Assembly: GCF_000155675.2 (NCBI RefSeq)
Contig: NC_020911.1
Location: 2,904,501 to 2,968,500, forward strand
DNA: 64,000 nucleotides
Direction: 5' to 3'
Origin: Octadecabacter antarcticus 307
GTDB lineage: Bacteria; Pseudomonadota; Alphaproteobacteria; Rhodobacterales; Rhodobacteraceae
Shown in pieces: positions 17,185-26,489 of the stretch. The position numbers and the translations under genes were made by a program. Position 1 is the stretch's first letter; every line of letters begins with the position of its first letter. Under the pieces are notes generated by a model that searched no databases, had not been told where the DNA came from, and saw only the letters and a list, made by a program, of their open reading frames with translations.

Positions 17185-17361
17185 ATGAAACTGATTACAA
17201 CGACGAGCCTCGCCTTGAGCCTGTTCACAAGCATCGCAGCTGCGGACAATTCCACTCGCGCGGACGACCTGAGGCTTAATACCTCTAAGACCGCAGCCCA
17301 GCAATATGCTGTCGGCGAGCAAGAGGCTTTAGTACAGGAACGGTCAACAAAATATAATTGA
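17185..17361 (+). pseudogene. Small secreted protein truncated by IS3-A copy 2
   Basis: MKLITTTSLALSLFTSIAAADNSTRADDL... starts with a clear Sec signal peptide (cleavage near AAA-DN) after AAGGAAAAGCC. The frame reaches only 58 codons, and its stop TGA comes from the first bases of the IS element at 17359. The mature remainder is too short to classify. Small periplasmic proteins are common in copper cassettes, but no metal motif is visible in what is left. Confidence 0.6.
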
Positions 17362-17424
17362 AGTGGTCCGGCAAAACTGGACAGCGTGCTAAGATGTATC
17401 CAACACGAACGAATGGATGCGAGG

Positions 17425-18622
17425 ATGACAAAGCGACGGAACTTTTCAGACAACTTTAAAGCTACTGTGGCGCTTGAGGCGCTGCGCGGTGACAAGACGG
17501 TTCAGGAGATTGCGGCCAAGCGGCAGCTCCACCCAACCCAGGTGAGCACATGGAAACGACAGGCGATCGAAGGCATGGCCGGGTTTTTTACCGACAAGGT
17601 CAAAAAGGCTGAGAACAAGGCCGGTGAGATTAAAGAGCTGCACGCCAAGATTGGTCAGTTAGCGGTGGAGAACGTTTTTTTGTCACAAGGGCTGAAGACA
17701 GGTTATTTCGCTAAAGCGAATTCACCGGGGTGAGCCCATCAAAACGCCGCGAGATGGTCCGCAAAGAGAACACAAAACTGAGCCTGACGCGCCAGTGTAA
17801 GCTGCTCAAGATCAGCCGTTCGTCGATCTATTACACACCAGTTGGGGTGAATGCTGAGACGCTTAAGCTGATGCATGAGATTGATCGGATATTTACGAAA
17901 TATCCATTCTTTGGCAGCCGACAGATAGCAGCCTATTTGCCCCAGTCAGGGTTCTCTGCGGGTCGGCATCGTGTTCGTCGCATGATGAACATCATGCCTT
18001 GTGCCCGGCAGGCGATGCAAAGCATCGCTGAGAGGGGGTTGTAGGCCATCTACAAGGGGCCGAACACCAGCAAGAAGCACCCACAGCACCGCATTTATCC
18101 ATACCTGCTGAGAAAGTTGGCAATCACCCGACCCAATCAGGTCTGGTGCAGCGACATCACCTACATACCCGTCAAGAATGGTTTTTTGTATCTGGTGGCG
18201 ATCATGGACTGGGCAACGCGAAAAGTGCTGACTTGGCGGCTCTCAAATACGCTGGATGCTAGCTTCTGTGTTGAGGCGCTGGAGGAGGCTATCGCCCGAT
18301 ACGGCAAGCCAGAGATCACGAACACGTCCAGGGCAGCCAATACACTGGCGCGGGTTGGATCACAAATTTGACCGAAGCCAACATCAAAATATCAATGGAC
18401 GGACGCGGCCGCTATCTCGACAATATCTTCATCGAACGTCTGTGGCGATCCCTGAAGCAGGAGGCCGTTTACTTGCATGAAATCACCGATGGGTTCCAAG
18501 CAAAACGGATCATCGATACATGGATTGGGTTCTACAACTCAGAACGCCCTCACACGGCCCTTGATAAGCGAACACCGGACATCGCATACTTTGGCCATGC
18601 GGAGATACGAAAAGCGGCATGA
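17425..18622 (+). pseudogene. IS3-A transposase OrfA/OrfB (copy 2), inactivated
   Basis: It carries the same lesions as copy 1: the palindromic insert at the OrfA/OrfB junction (~17699-17732), the hairpin element at 17997-18038 and the frameshift in the second-Asp region near 18330. Differences from copy 1 are scattered substitutions plus 2-3 nt around the hairpin. Two copies sharing three independent lesions means the defective form was itself copied. Confidence 0.85.
17997..18038 (+). repeat. Hairpin insertion element, copy c2 (in IS3-A copy 2)
   Basis: TGCCCGGCAG (18002-18011), stem GCGATGC/GCATCGC with AAA loop (18012-18028), TGAGAGGGGG (18029-18038). Same site and same stem as c1, so inherited with the IS copy rather than inserted afresh. 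Confidence 0.9.
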
Positions 18623-18825
18623 ACATAAATCAGATGCATCTTAGCCAAGCCACATACCTGTCCTGAAAAGCAGGGCCACTTCACTAGTGCCCAATCCTCA
18701 TAGTTTTCCACAAAGTGAATACCTCAGAAATCGGCGCCACGCACAAGCTTTCCGTCGCATCTAAGCCCGGCTTGTTGTGATACATTGGCATTGCTGTTAG
18801 CGGGTCGCGCAAAAGGAGAATGACA

Positions 18826-19245
18826 ATGAATGGCAAACTCACACGCGCAACAGATATCAATCGAGTTTCAGAGCTTTTAGGGTTACCTGAAGAAATCAAT
18901 GACACAGTTTCACTGAGTGCCCAAGTTTCAGAGGGACTTCCTACCGCATCCGTAGAGAAAATTTTAGAGGTACTAAATTCACAGCCGGAGCTAAACCTCA
19001 TCTCAGAACGGGCCTTTCGTCGAGCGAAAACCGAAAAGATCCCTTTAAGTCCAGTGAAAAGTCAGGTTCTATATGATTTTGCGCGGGCATACGTGGTTGC
19101 AGACAGAGTTTACCACGGCAACGGTGCGCTGGTGATGCGGTTTCTCGAGAAACCTAACCCGGACCTTGGTGGCGCAGCTCCAATGGCATTAGCAATTACC
19201 AGTCCCGCTGGCGCTGATGCCGTGATCGAACTACTTAATAGTTAA
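18826..19245 (+). CDS. Xre/MbcA/ParS-type antitoxin (DUF2384-like), no toxin seen
   Basis: About 139 residues. The N-terminal part is an HTH-like region ('ATDINRVSELLGLPEEIND'). The C-terminal 'VYHGNGALVMRFLEKPNPDLGGAAPMALAITSPAGADAVIELL' has the 'W/F-L-xxPNPxLGGxxPxxL' pattern of the MbcA/ParS/Xre toxin-binding domain. Start 18826 is favoured over 18820 because AGGAG is 7 nt upstream. In RES-Xre systems the RES toxin follows directly; here the next 20 bp lead into an IS1595 element, so the toxin was probably lost or displaced. Confidence 0.75.
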   Translation: MNGKLTRATDINRVSELLGLPEEINDTVSLSAQVSEGLPTASVEKILEVLNSQPELNLISERAFRRAKTEKIPLSPVKSQVLYDFARAYVVADRVYHGNGALVMRFLEKPNPDLGGAAPMALAITSPAGADAVIELLNS

Positions 19246-19266
19246 CCGAGAACCCCAAATGTCGGT

Positions 19267-20437
19267 TAAAGGCTTATCCCTTTTAGTCCGGTTGCCCCAC
19301 ATGTTGACGCGGCGCAGAACCTCGCCCTTGTGGCTTGAGAGGCGGATCGGATCAGTTTGTAACATCTGGTGGGTTTATGGGGCGTGGCTTTTGCCGTGAA
19401 CAAGGGCCTTCAGGCGCGCTGTTCAACAAAATCACGATATGTCGCTGGGCCAATACCAACACCGATCCCCAGCAGCGTGTCGAAGGCGCTTCGCATGTGT
19501 CGCCGTCGGTTCCAGCGGAACACAAATTCGTCGAGATAGCGTTGCAGATGGCATTTTCTGAGGCCGTGGAAGACGCCTTTTGCCCACGTTTTTAGGTTGG
19601 AGAACACGCGGTGGACCCAGTGGAGTATGTCATGTGCCTTCTTGCCGCTGACGACCTTCGCCTCATGCGTGTTTGCAGGGGGATTTTCGTAACCTAGCCA
19701 GCCATCCGTGATGACGTGAGCGCCAGGCTCTACAGCCTGACCAATGAACCCGTGTAGCGTCTTTGATGCGCCGTCGGGAATGTGTTTCATCCTGATACGG
19801 CGCGGATGTCCGTCTCTTGATAACTCGACGGCGCAGACGACAAACATCTTTCCGACCGGGCTCCGCCCACCCTTTGGCCGGTCCTCGGGATCATGCCGGG
19901 ACCGGAACGGAATCTCTGTTTCATCGATCTCGACAAGGTCTTTCAGGGGGTTGCGGTCAGGGTTGACCATCGACCGCCGCAGCTTTTGCAAGAGGAGCCA
20001 CGCCGTCTTGTAGCTGCCAAGGCCAAGTTGCGCCTGAAGTTGCAGCGCTGACATGCCGTTGGAATGGCTGGTGATGATGTGCGCGGCAAGAAACCAAATT
20101 CGCAACGGCAAATGGCTGCTGTGCATCACCGTGCCAGCCGTCACGGATGTCTGCCGTGCGCAACCGGCACATTCCCAAGTCGCGCGATTTCGCTTTAACG
20201 GCCAGCCCTTGCAGGTGCCACAGGAAGGACACACAAAGCCCTCAGGCCAACGATGTTCCGCCAGATAATGCGAACACGCTTCCTCATCAGAAAACCTGGC
20301 GTCGAACGCCGGGCGGGACATGGGTTTGTCGTTTTTCCATCTGGCTGGCATGGGTAGAACAATACAAGAACATTGTAGATTGGCAAGCCGCTTCACACTA
20401 CATCAGGTGCCGCCGGAGCAAAGGGGATAAGCCTTTA
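19267..20437 (-). mobile_element. IS1595-family element
   Basis: Terminal inverted repeats TAAAGGCTTATCCC (19267) and GGGGATAAGCCTTTA (ending 20437) bound a single transposase gene on the minus strand. I found no 8-bp direct duplication at the flanks. Confidence 0.85.
19410..20396 (-). CDS. IS1595-family (ISXO2-like) transposase
   Basis: Up to 328 residues; the likely start is internal at 'MSRPAFDARFSDEEACSHYL', since the first residues lack family character. The N-terminal zinc ribbon ('FVCPSCGTCKGW...ATWECAGCARQTSVTAGT') and 'LVEIDETEIPFR' (first DDE Asp) are as in the ISXO2-like domain, followed by 'HVITDGWLGY' (second Asp), 'HWVHRVFSNLKTWAKGVFHG' and 'LDEFVFRWNRR' (Glu region). It is complete, so the element may be active. 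Confidence 0.9.
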   Translation of the reverse strand: MKRLANLQCSCIVLPMPARWKNDKPMSRPAFDARFSDEEACSHYLAEHRWPEGFVCPSCGTCKGWPLKRNRATWECAGCARQTSVTAGTVMHSSHLPLRIWFLAAHIITSHSNGMSALQLQAQLGLGSYKTAWLLLQKLRRSMVNPDRNPLKDLVEIDETEIPFRSRHDPEDRPKGGRSPVGKMFVVCAVELSRDGHPRRIRMKHIPDGASKTLHGFIGQAVEPGAHVITDGWLGYENPPANTHEAKVVSGKKAHDILHWVHRVFSNLKTWAKGVFHGLRKCHLQRYLDEFVFRWNRRRHMRSAFDTLLGIGVGIGPATYRDFVEQRA

Positions 20438-20461
20438 CTAGGTCTTTGAGTTGAGTAGTTA

Positions 20462-21600
20462 ATGCCCCCAGAAAAAACTCCCGTTGGGGATACGGCTAGA
20501 GAAGCCATCGATTCCCTTCGGGGTTACGTGTATCAAGTCTATCAATCAGCCCTTGCTTGGACTGAATTGAAAGAGGATGAGTTTCTTTTTCTGGAGGTGG
20601 CCGAGGACTATGCCGTTGCGGCAAAAAATGCGCTGCAAGCCGTTCAAGTTAAGGATACTGCTGCACGCGTTACCATAAACTCGGATGATATTGTCGCTAG
20701 CATTGACAGCTTTGTCGAATTGCAGGCTAACAACCCGAGTTTGAAGGTCACACTACGTCACCTTACGACCTCCACTATTGGAAAAGAGAAGAAACTTCAC
20801 GAACGAGTGGGCGATTTGCCTACTTTGGACGCGTGGCGGGACTTAGCAAGATCAGGGGATCTGACTGAGCTGCGTCGAGTGCTAGGGAACTCTAAGCTTT
20901 CCAAAAAGACGAAAGACTTCGTCGATAACCTTGATGACAATAGCCTTCGTGAAAAGTTACTCAAAAGAATTCACTTTGATTGTGGAGCCACTGAAACTCG
21001 CTTTCTGGCTCGGCAAGTTAATTCGAGAATTTCAAAGTTTCTGTTGGATAGAGGTGGAGTGCACTCGCAAGCGCAAGCATGCACAGCCAATATACTGTTA
21101 GCCATCTTAAAGCTTTCTACAAACCCCAATCGTGATGAACGCTTCATAGACCGAAATGGCCTAGAAGAGCTTTTGGAGAAGGCCACACACGTGACCCTAA
21201 ACAAGGCTCAATTCGACGTGCAGAACCAACTAATGGCGAGAGCCTTGTCAGCATCGGTGCCCTCGCAGACCGAACTTTCAAACGCTCAACTTGTCCGGCC
21301 TAGCCCCGTGTCGGAAACACCCCTGCCAAAGGCTCTCGCAGATAGAACCGAGGCCCTTCAAAAACTTCGACAAACATTAGAGACCTTGGGGGTTTGCTGG
21401 ATTTCCGGTGCTGCTGGGATGGGAAAGACAGTCGCAGCGCGTGTTCTTGCACATAGCAATGGGGGCGATTGGGCCAGTATAAATTTGAGAGGCCAGTCTC
21501 GTGAACAGGTCGCACAGGTCTTGTTTCAGTCAGCAGACTCATTGAGGGACTTCGGCCTTAAGGGCTTGATCATCGATGATCTCGGTTGGTGTCAATCGCA
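20462..21600 (+). pseudogene. Defence-like nuclease-NTPase (Cap4/DUF4297-like plus P-loop), 5' part
   Basis: About 379 residues before an IS21 end. The N-terminus 'SLRGYVYQVYQSALAWTEL...LFLEVAEDY...LQAVQVKDT' (residues ~18-65) has the spacing of the PD-(D/E)xK-type dsDNA nuclease domain of Cap4/DUF4297 effectors (E...ED...QvK). After a ~230-residue linker, 'WISGAAGMGKT' (Walker A, ~345) and 'LKGLIIDDLGW' (Walker B, ~375) mark an AAA+/STAND NTPase. That order is used in Avs-like and related anti-phage proteins. The gene is cut at 21600; a possible continuation lies at 24049-24959. The assignment is by motif only. Confidence 0.6.
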
Positions 21601-21750
21601 GAGTAAAATGGGACCTCTGTCGCGGGGTAAGAAGGGGCCATTTCGGGTGATGTTTGTGTGGCGCTTTGGTGGGCGTGCTTGTCATATAGCTAACGCGCGC
21701 CAAAGCGCATGTTGGCCCTAGGGCCACCATTGTTCTGATCTGGATGGGGC

Positions 21751-22503
21751 TTACTTTTGTTTGTTACGGCTGTGTTTGAGCCTGTAGCTTTCGCCGTTCA
21801 TCTCAAGAATGTGGACGTGGTGGGTCAAACGGTCCAGTAACGCGCCTGTCAGGCGCTCAGAGCCAAAGACCTCGGTCCATTCATCGAAGGGCAGGTTCGA
21901 GGTTATGATGATGGACCCGCGTTCGTAGCATTGGGATATGACTTCAAAGAGCAATTCCGCGCCCGATTTGCTGAGGGGCACAAAGCCCAGTTCGTCAATG
22001 ATCAACAGGTTCTGGCTTGTCAGATGTTTTTGAAGGCGCTGCAATCTCCGCTCATCTTGGGCTTCAATCAGGTCATGGACCAATGCTGCCGCCGTTGTGA
22101 AGCGAACCTTCAGTCCCCTCTGACACGCAGCCAACCCAAGTCCCAAAGCGATGTGCGTCTTGCCCGTGCCTGAGGGGCCAAGGGCGATGATATTCTCCCT
22201 GCGATCCACGTAGTCGCAACGCGCCAGATCCATCGTCAGCGGCTTGTTCAAGCTGGGCATGATCTTGAAGTCAAAGCTGTCCAAGCTTTTGGTGCTGGGG
22301 AACTTCGCCGCTTTGATCCGACGTTCAATCATCCGCCGTTCACGGTCGATCAACTCCATCTCACACAAGCGCGCCAAGTAGTGGATGTGGTCTTTGTTCT
22401 CTGCAGCACAGAGCTGCGCCTGTTTGGCATACTCGCCTTGGAACGTTGGCAGTCGCAGTTGTTTAAGATGATGCCGCAGAAGGATCTGAGGGGCTTCAGT
22501 CAT
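21751..22503 (-). CDS. istB: IS21 helper ATPase IstB
   Basis: A 250-residue DnaC-like AAA+ ATPase: Walker A 'ALGPSGTGKTHIALGLGLAAC', Walker B 'LLIIDELGFVPLS', sensor 'IIITSNLPFDEW' and the terminal 'RLTHHVHILEMNGESYR'. IstB helps IstA choose target DNA during transposition. Its start overlaps the istA stop by 4 bp. Complete. Confidence 0.95.
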   Translation of the reverse strand: MTEAPQILLRHHLKQLRLPTFQGEYAKQAQLCAAENKDHIHYLARLCEMELIDRERRMIERRIKAAKFPSTKSLDSFDFKIMPSLNKPLTMDLARCDYVDRRENIIALGPSGTGKTHIALGLGLAACQRGLKVRFTTAAALVHDLIEAQDERRLQRLQKHLTSQNLLIIDELGFVPLSKSGAELLFEVISQCYERGSIIITSNLPFDEWTEVFGSERLTGALLDRLTHHVHILEMNGESYRLKHSRNKQK

Positions 22504-23999
22504 GCCGCCGTCCTCCCCATCAGGCTCATGTAACTGGACGGGCGTGTTGTGCCGACATTGGCCTTGGGCAAGTAGGGATAGAAGTCCAAATCCAATCGCG
22601 GTGGCCGCTTCTCAACTCTGCACAGCACAAGATGTTTTACAGCGTCATACCCAATCGCGCCCAGATCAATGGCATGCTGGATCGCACCCTGCACAACATC
22701 CATTTCGAACGTCTCCAACAGACGAAGGACCTGAACATATTCCCGCTTGCCCGGCTTACCCATTCTGGCTTCAAGCAGCCGGTGCAGCGTGGCAAATACA
22801 TCTGGCAAATTCCAACCCTGCAAAGGCGCGGCCTGATCCAAGGCACCCACCTTTTGTTCAAGCAGGGGCAAAAAGTGCAACGGGTCAAAGATCATATCCG
22901 CTGATGTGTAGGATCGTTTGTGCCGCGCAATAATCTCGTTGCCGCAGCCGATGATAACCTCATGCACAAACCCACGCACGTGAACGTCGTGGTGCGCATA
23001 GGCTACTGGCACCGAGTAATCATTGCTGCGATAGCGCACCATTGAGATTGACGTGGCCCGCGTGCTGACGTGATCGCAGGCTTCATATTCTGCGATGGGC
23101 AATCCCATCAGAGCATCCAAATCCGACATCAGGCGTGCGCCTATAGTTTGGGTGTGACCCCGCAACGTATCGCCCTGACGTGCTAAACACTTCTCTTCCA
23201 AATGTGTGTTCAGATCATCAAAGCTGTCATAACGAGGTGCGGGAACCATGAAGTTGCGGCGGGTGTATCCAACCATGCCCTCAACGTTGCCTTTATCGTT
23301 CCCTCGCGCGGGTCTGCCAAACTTGTCATCAAACAAGTAATGCGACTGCAGCTCCGTAAACCGACGTGTGCGGATGCGCGTTCTGTCCCCGAGTATCCGA
23401 GCCACGGCGATCTTGGTATTGTCGTAGAGAATGGATTGCGGAATGCCGCCAAAGAAAGCAAAGGCCGAGACATGGCCATCACAAAACGCCTCGGTTGTCT
23501 CAGCTGGATACCCCTTCACAAATACAGCATCAGAATGCGGCAGGCTCATCACGAAGAAGTGGATCTTACATTCTACGCCGCCAATCACGCCAAGGGTCTC
23601 GCCAAAATCGACCTGTGCATGGCCCGGACGATGCGACAGTGGCACAAACACCTCTTTGGTGCGCCGCTTTTGCTCCCGAACGTAATAAGTCACCGTCGTC
23701 AGGCTGCCAGCATACCGATGTTCGTCGCGCAGGCGTTCAAAAATACGCTTCGCTGTATGCCGCTGCTTTTTGATCAGGGCCTTATCTGTGCGCAGGATCT
23801 TGTCGATAACACCGACATAATCATCAAGCGTTGGGCGACGTGGCGCTTCTGAACGGCGGTAACCAGGTGGCAGTGCATGACGCAGCATCTTCGCGATCGT
23901 CTTACGGTCCTTGTTAAAATATCGAGCCGCTTCTCGGGCTGACATACCGTCCTTCAAACAAGCGCGGCGCACACGATTATAAATATCCACAGAATACAT
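22500..23999 (-). CDS. istA: IS21 transposase IstA
   Basis: A 499-residue DDE transposase: HTH 'GMSAREAARYFNKDRKTIAKML', then 'PGHAQVDFGETLGVIGG' (first Asp), 'GGIPQSILYDNTKIAV' (second Asp), 'GNDKGNVEGMVGYTRRNF' (Glu) and the C-terminal Mu-like barrel region with 'RYRSNDYSVPVAYAHHDVHV'. Complete and in operon with istB, so the element may be able to move. Confidence 0.95.
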   Translation of the reverse strand: MYSVDIYNRVRRACLKDGMSAREAARYFNKDRKTIAKMLRHALPPGYRRSEAPRRPTLDDYVGVIDKILRTDKALIKKQRHTAKRIFERLRDEHRYAGSLTTVTYYVREQKRRTKEVFVPLSHRPGHAQVDFGETLGVIGGVECKIHFFVMSLPHSDAVFVKGYPAETTEAFCDGHVSAFAFFGGIPQSILYDNTKIAVARILGDRTRIRTRRFTELQSHYLFDDKFGRPARGNDKGNVEGMVGYTRRNFMVPAPRYDSFDDLNTHLEEKCLARQGDTLRGHTQTIGARLMSDLDALMGLPIAEYEACDHVSTRATSISMVRYRSNDYSVPVAYAHHDVHVRGFVHEVIIGCGNEIIARHKRSYTSADMIFDPLHFLPLLEQKVGALDQAAPLQGWNLPDVFATLHRLLEARMGKPGKREYVQVLRLLETFEMDVVQGAIQHAIDLGAIGYDAVKHLVLCRVEKRPPRLDLDFYPYLPKANVGTTRPSSYMSLMGRTAA

Positions 24000-24048
24000 C
24001 TCCCGCCCTCCGAATAAACGAAGGGCACAAACTGGCGGAATTTTACTC

Positions 24049-24959
24049 CGCTACAACTGCGCTATGTCGCAGCCGTTTCTGTGGCCCATTATTGCTGTGC
24101 GTTTTACACTCCGATTGAAATGGCTTGGTACATGCTTGCTACAGTCGAAAATCATGCATTGATCGAAGTTGGTATTACAGAAAACTTAGAGCGTTTTTTG
24201 CCCGCGGGCCCGGTTCTTGAGGGACAGATGCTTTTAGGTTCGGCCAAAATGAAGAAGGCCATAACACTACTTGATACAAGGCTATTCATCAGCGCCTTGC
24301 GTGACACGATTTCTTATTTCTCGTTCGTCCAGTCGAATGGGACAATCTCCGGTGGCCTTGACATCAAAGATATAACTTATGGCACATTCCCTTTGGCTAC
24401 GACTGTACAGCAAGCAAAACTGCAAAACCTAACTGAGCAGTTCATTTTGCTCTTTTGTGCCAACTTTTTGTTTAAAGGCAACGCGCTTGAGATGTTGCCA
24501 GCGGCTATGGAAATCGCTGAGGCATCAGGGTTCTCGATACGACCAGAGGTTTTGGATCGTCTGCGAACCGATGGGCCTACACCAGATTTCCATACAGATT
24601 TAGCAAAACTTTTGCTTATAGAAAGGCTCGTAGCTACAGCTGACCGACAAGGTACACCTCGTCAGGTTTATGAGGTCGCGTTCAAATCGTTGCAAGTTGC
24701 GCAACAGATAGGGAATTATCGAGTTTTTGCAGAGAGCCTCATCCCGTGGCTAGAACAAAGGTGGGCATTTATCTGGGATCGCCAACGCTTTCTACTTAGT
24801 CACCCTTCGCTCCACGAAATTAGTATCAAAACAGCGATTAATAACGAAGTTGGGTCATCCGAAACTAAGGTTGCTGAAATCTTGAGTGCCATTTTACCGA
24901 CACTCGGTATCGGAAACCAAAGCGAGCTAGCAGGGACAATCGCAGCCCTACCCAGATAG
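24049..24959 (+). pseudogene. Possible 3' part of the defence-like gene beyond IS21
   Basis: The frame is open from the IS21 end without a proper start (LQLRYVAAVSVAHYCCAFYTPIEMAWYML...). About 300 residues, largely helical, ending 'LSAILPTLGIGNQSELAGTIAALPR'. Same strand and directly abutting IS21, so the simplest reading is the C-terminal half of the gene that starts at 20462. The STAND region after Walker B (arginine finger, winged helix) is not recognisable, and no target duplication joins the parts, so deletion or a different gene is possible. Confidence 0.45.
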
Positions 24960-25076
24960 CAGCCGGTGTTTTCCGAATGTGAAGCCTTCGACACCCATAC
25001 CGCACCCAGGACAAATGCGGCGGTCATAGCCTTTGTGCAGTTAGTAATATTTATTGATATAAACCAATATGTTAAA

Positions 25077-25120
25077 TGGTGCCCAGGGGCGGAATCGAAC
25101 CACCGACACGAGGATTTTCA
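25077..25120 (-). other. attachment-site-like copy of the tRNA-Phe 3' end
   Basis: On the minus strand, TGAAAATCCTCGTGTCGGTGG... through GGGCACCA reproduces 44 nt of a tRNA-Phe(GAA) gene from the anticodon to the CCA. The D-arm and 5' acceptor half are absent, so it is not a functional tRNA. Such 3' tRNA fragments mark the distal attachment site of islands whose integrase recognises the tRNA end. The integrase gene lies 146 bp away. Confidence 0.8.
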
Positions 25121-25265
25121 ATTCTCGTTACTCGAAAAACATAGCTGAACATACACCAATTTAATATGTTTTATAACAGTTAGATAAGTGATATACATGA
25201 ACATAGCACACCATCAAAAACCACCACTACACTCGATATTTTAGAGCCTATAGTGAGCCTAAGAA

Positions 25266-26396
25266 ATGCCGAAAGTCATACTCACCGAGATCACACTCAA
25301 ATCCCTACCTCTACCTGAGCGTGGTCAGGCAACATATTGGGATGAGACAATATCAGGCTTTGGTGTTCGGGTCTCACAGGGGGGCAGTAAATCCTTTGTT
25401 GTTGTACATGGTGTAAACCGTCAGCGGGAGACACTTGGTCGATACCCAACCATCACCCTCAAGCAAGCCCGTGGCCAAGCAAAGAAGTTACTCGCTCAGA
25501 TAACGTTAGGTGTTCAACAGAATAGAACCATCTCATACAAAGACGCCCGTGATCTCTTTCTTGAAGCCTGTGAAACTAAGAACAAGAAAAATACCGTGGA
25601 CTACTATCGAAAACGTCTAGACGCCCACTTCCGATTTGGTCGCAAACGCTTGGATGAAATCACCCGCACAGACATTCAGACACGTATTCGCAAAATAAAA
25701 ACATCTTCCTCAGAACAGAACCACGCCTTCGTGGTGATCCGAACACTGATGAATTGGGCAGTGCGAGAGCAGTATGTTGATCAGAGCCCTATTGCCTCAA
25801 TGAAGCCTCCAACCAAGCCGCAAGCTAGAGATCACGTGCTGACCGACCAAGAACTGATCCAAGCTTACAAAGTATCCCTAGAACATCCCTACCCCTTCGG
25901 GCCGATTATCTCGCTGTTGGTGCTAACTGGAATGCGTCGCAGCGAAGTTGCCTCAATGAGATGGGACTGGATCAGCCATGGTGAACGGACTATCACGATC
26001 CCCGCAGATGTGACCAAAAACAAGCGAGTGCAGACCCTGCCCTACGCTGATCTCGTCGAAGCAGTGCTGGAAACCATCCCTGAGATAGGCCCTCATCTAT
26101 TTCCATCTCGATCCGAGACAGGAACTGTTTTTAATGGGTGGGGTAAAAGCAAAGAACGCTTTGATGCTTCCCTCGAGAATATTGAGCCTTACACTTTGCA
26201 CGATCTTCGCCGTACCTTCGCCACAACCCATGCCAAGATCGGTACGCCGATCCACGTGACAGAGAAACTCCTGAATCATATTTCTGGAACGATCAGCGGC
26301 GTTGCGGCAGTCTACAACCGACATTCATATATGGACGAAATGCGGACAGCGGTTACAGAATATGACACGTATCTAGAAAACATTAGCAAGCCATGA
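25266..26396 (+). CDS. Tyrosine-recombinase integrase (P4/island type)
   Basis: A 376-residue integrase with the N-terminal DUF4102-like domain ('LTEITLKSLPLPERGQATYWD...GFGVRVSQGGSKSFVV...RYPTITLKQARGQAKKLL'), a core-binding domain (residues ~100-180) and the catalytic domain. Visible active-site residues: 'TGMRRSEVASMRW' (Arg I), 'HDLRRTFAT' (His-x-x-Arg), 'LLNHISG' (His/Trp site) and 'VYNRHSY' (Tyr nucleophile). It looks intact. With the tRNA-Phe fragment upstream it defines the left edge of an integrated island running to the right. Confidence 0.93.
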   Translation: MPKVILTEITLKSLPLPERGQATYWDETISGFGVRVSQGGSKSFVVVHGVNRQRETLGRYPTITLKQARGQAKKLLAQITLGVQQNRTISYKDARDLFLEACETKNKKNTVDYYRKRLDAHFRFGRKRLDEITRTDIQTRIRKIKTSSSEQNHAFVVIRTLMNWAVREQYVDQSPIASMKPPTKPQARDHVLTDQELIQAYKVSLEHPYPFGPIISLLVLTGMRRSEVASMRWDWISHGERTITIPADVTKNKRVQTLPYADLVEAVLETIPEIGPHLFPSRSETGTVFNGWGKSKERFDASLENIEPYTLHDLRRTFATTHAKIGTPIHVTEKLLNHISGTISGVAAVYNRHSYMDEMRTAVTEYDTYLENISKP

Positions 26397-26419
26397 GTGC
26401 AAAAAGTCTCCTAGGCTAC

Positions 26420-26489
26420 CTCAACCAAGCCGAGACACGAAAAGCGAGCTAAACGTAAGCCAGATGCATCTTAGCTAAGCCACAAACCT
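26420..26489 (+). mobile_element. IS3-A-like right-end remnant
   Basis: CCAAGCCGAGACACGAAAAG... through GATGCATCTTAGCTAAGCCAC matches the 3' end of IS3-A just before its right inverted repeat (compare 2636-2694). The IS256 element begins at 26490, so this fragment was an IS3-A relative that IS256 interrupted or whose rest was deleted. Confidence 0.6.

Larger units (their letters stand above)
17359..18683 (+). mobile_element. IS3-family element 'IS3-A', copy 2 (defective)
   Basis: Left end TGAAGTGGTCCGGCAAAACT at 17359, right end CAGGGCCACTTCA at 18683. It is nearly identical to copy 1 (1398-2721), including both inserts and the frameshift. No target duplication is visible. Confidence 0.87.
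21601..24048 (-). mobile_element. IS21-family element inserted in the defence-like gene
   Basis: GAGTAAAAT at 21601 and its complement ATTTTACTC ending at 24048 bound istA and istB on the minus strand. The 150-bp left part (21601-21750) holds no gene. The flanks (CGCA before, CGCT after) do not give a clean target duplication. Confidence 0.8.

Noticed and set aside
25077..25120. A functional tRNA-Phe gene
   Set aside because: Only the anticodon-to-CCA half is present; no D-arm or 5' acceptor strand lies upstream.
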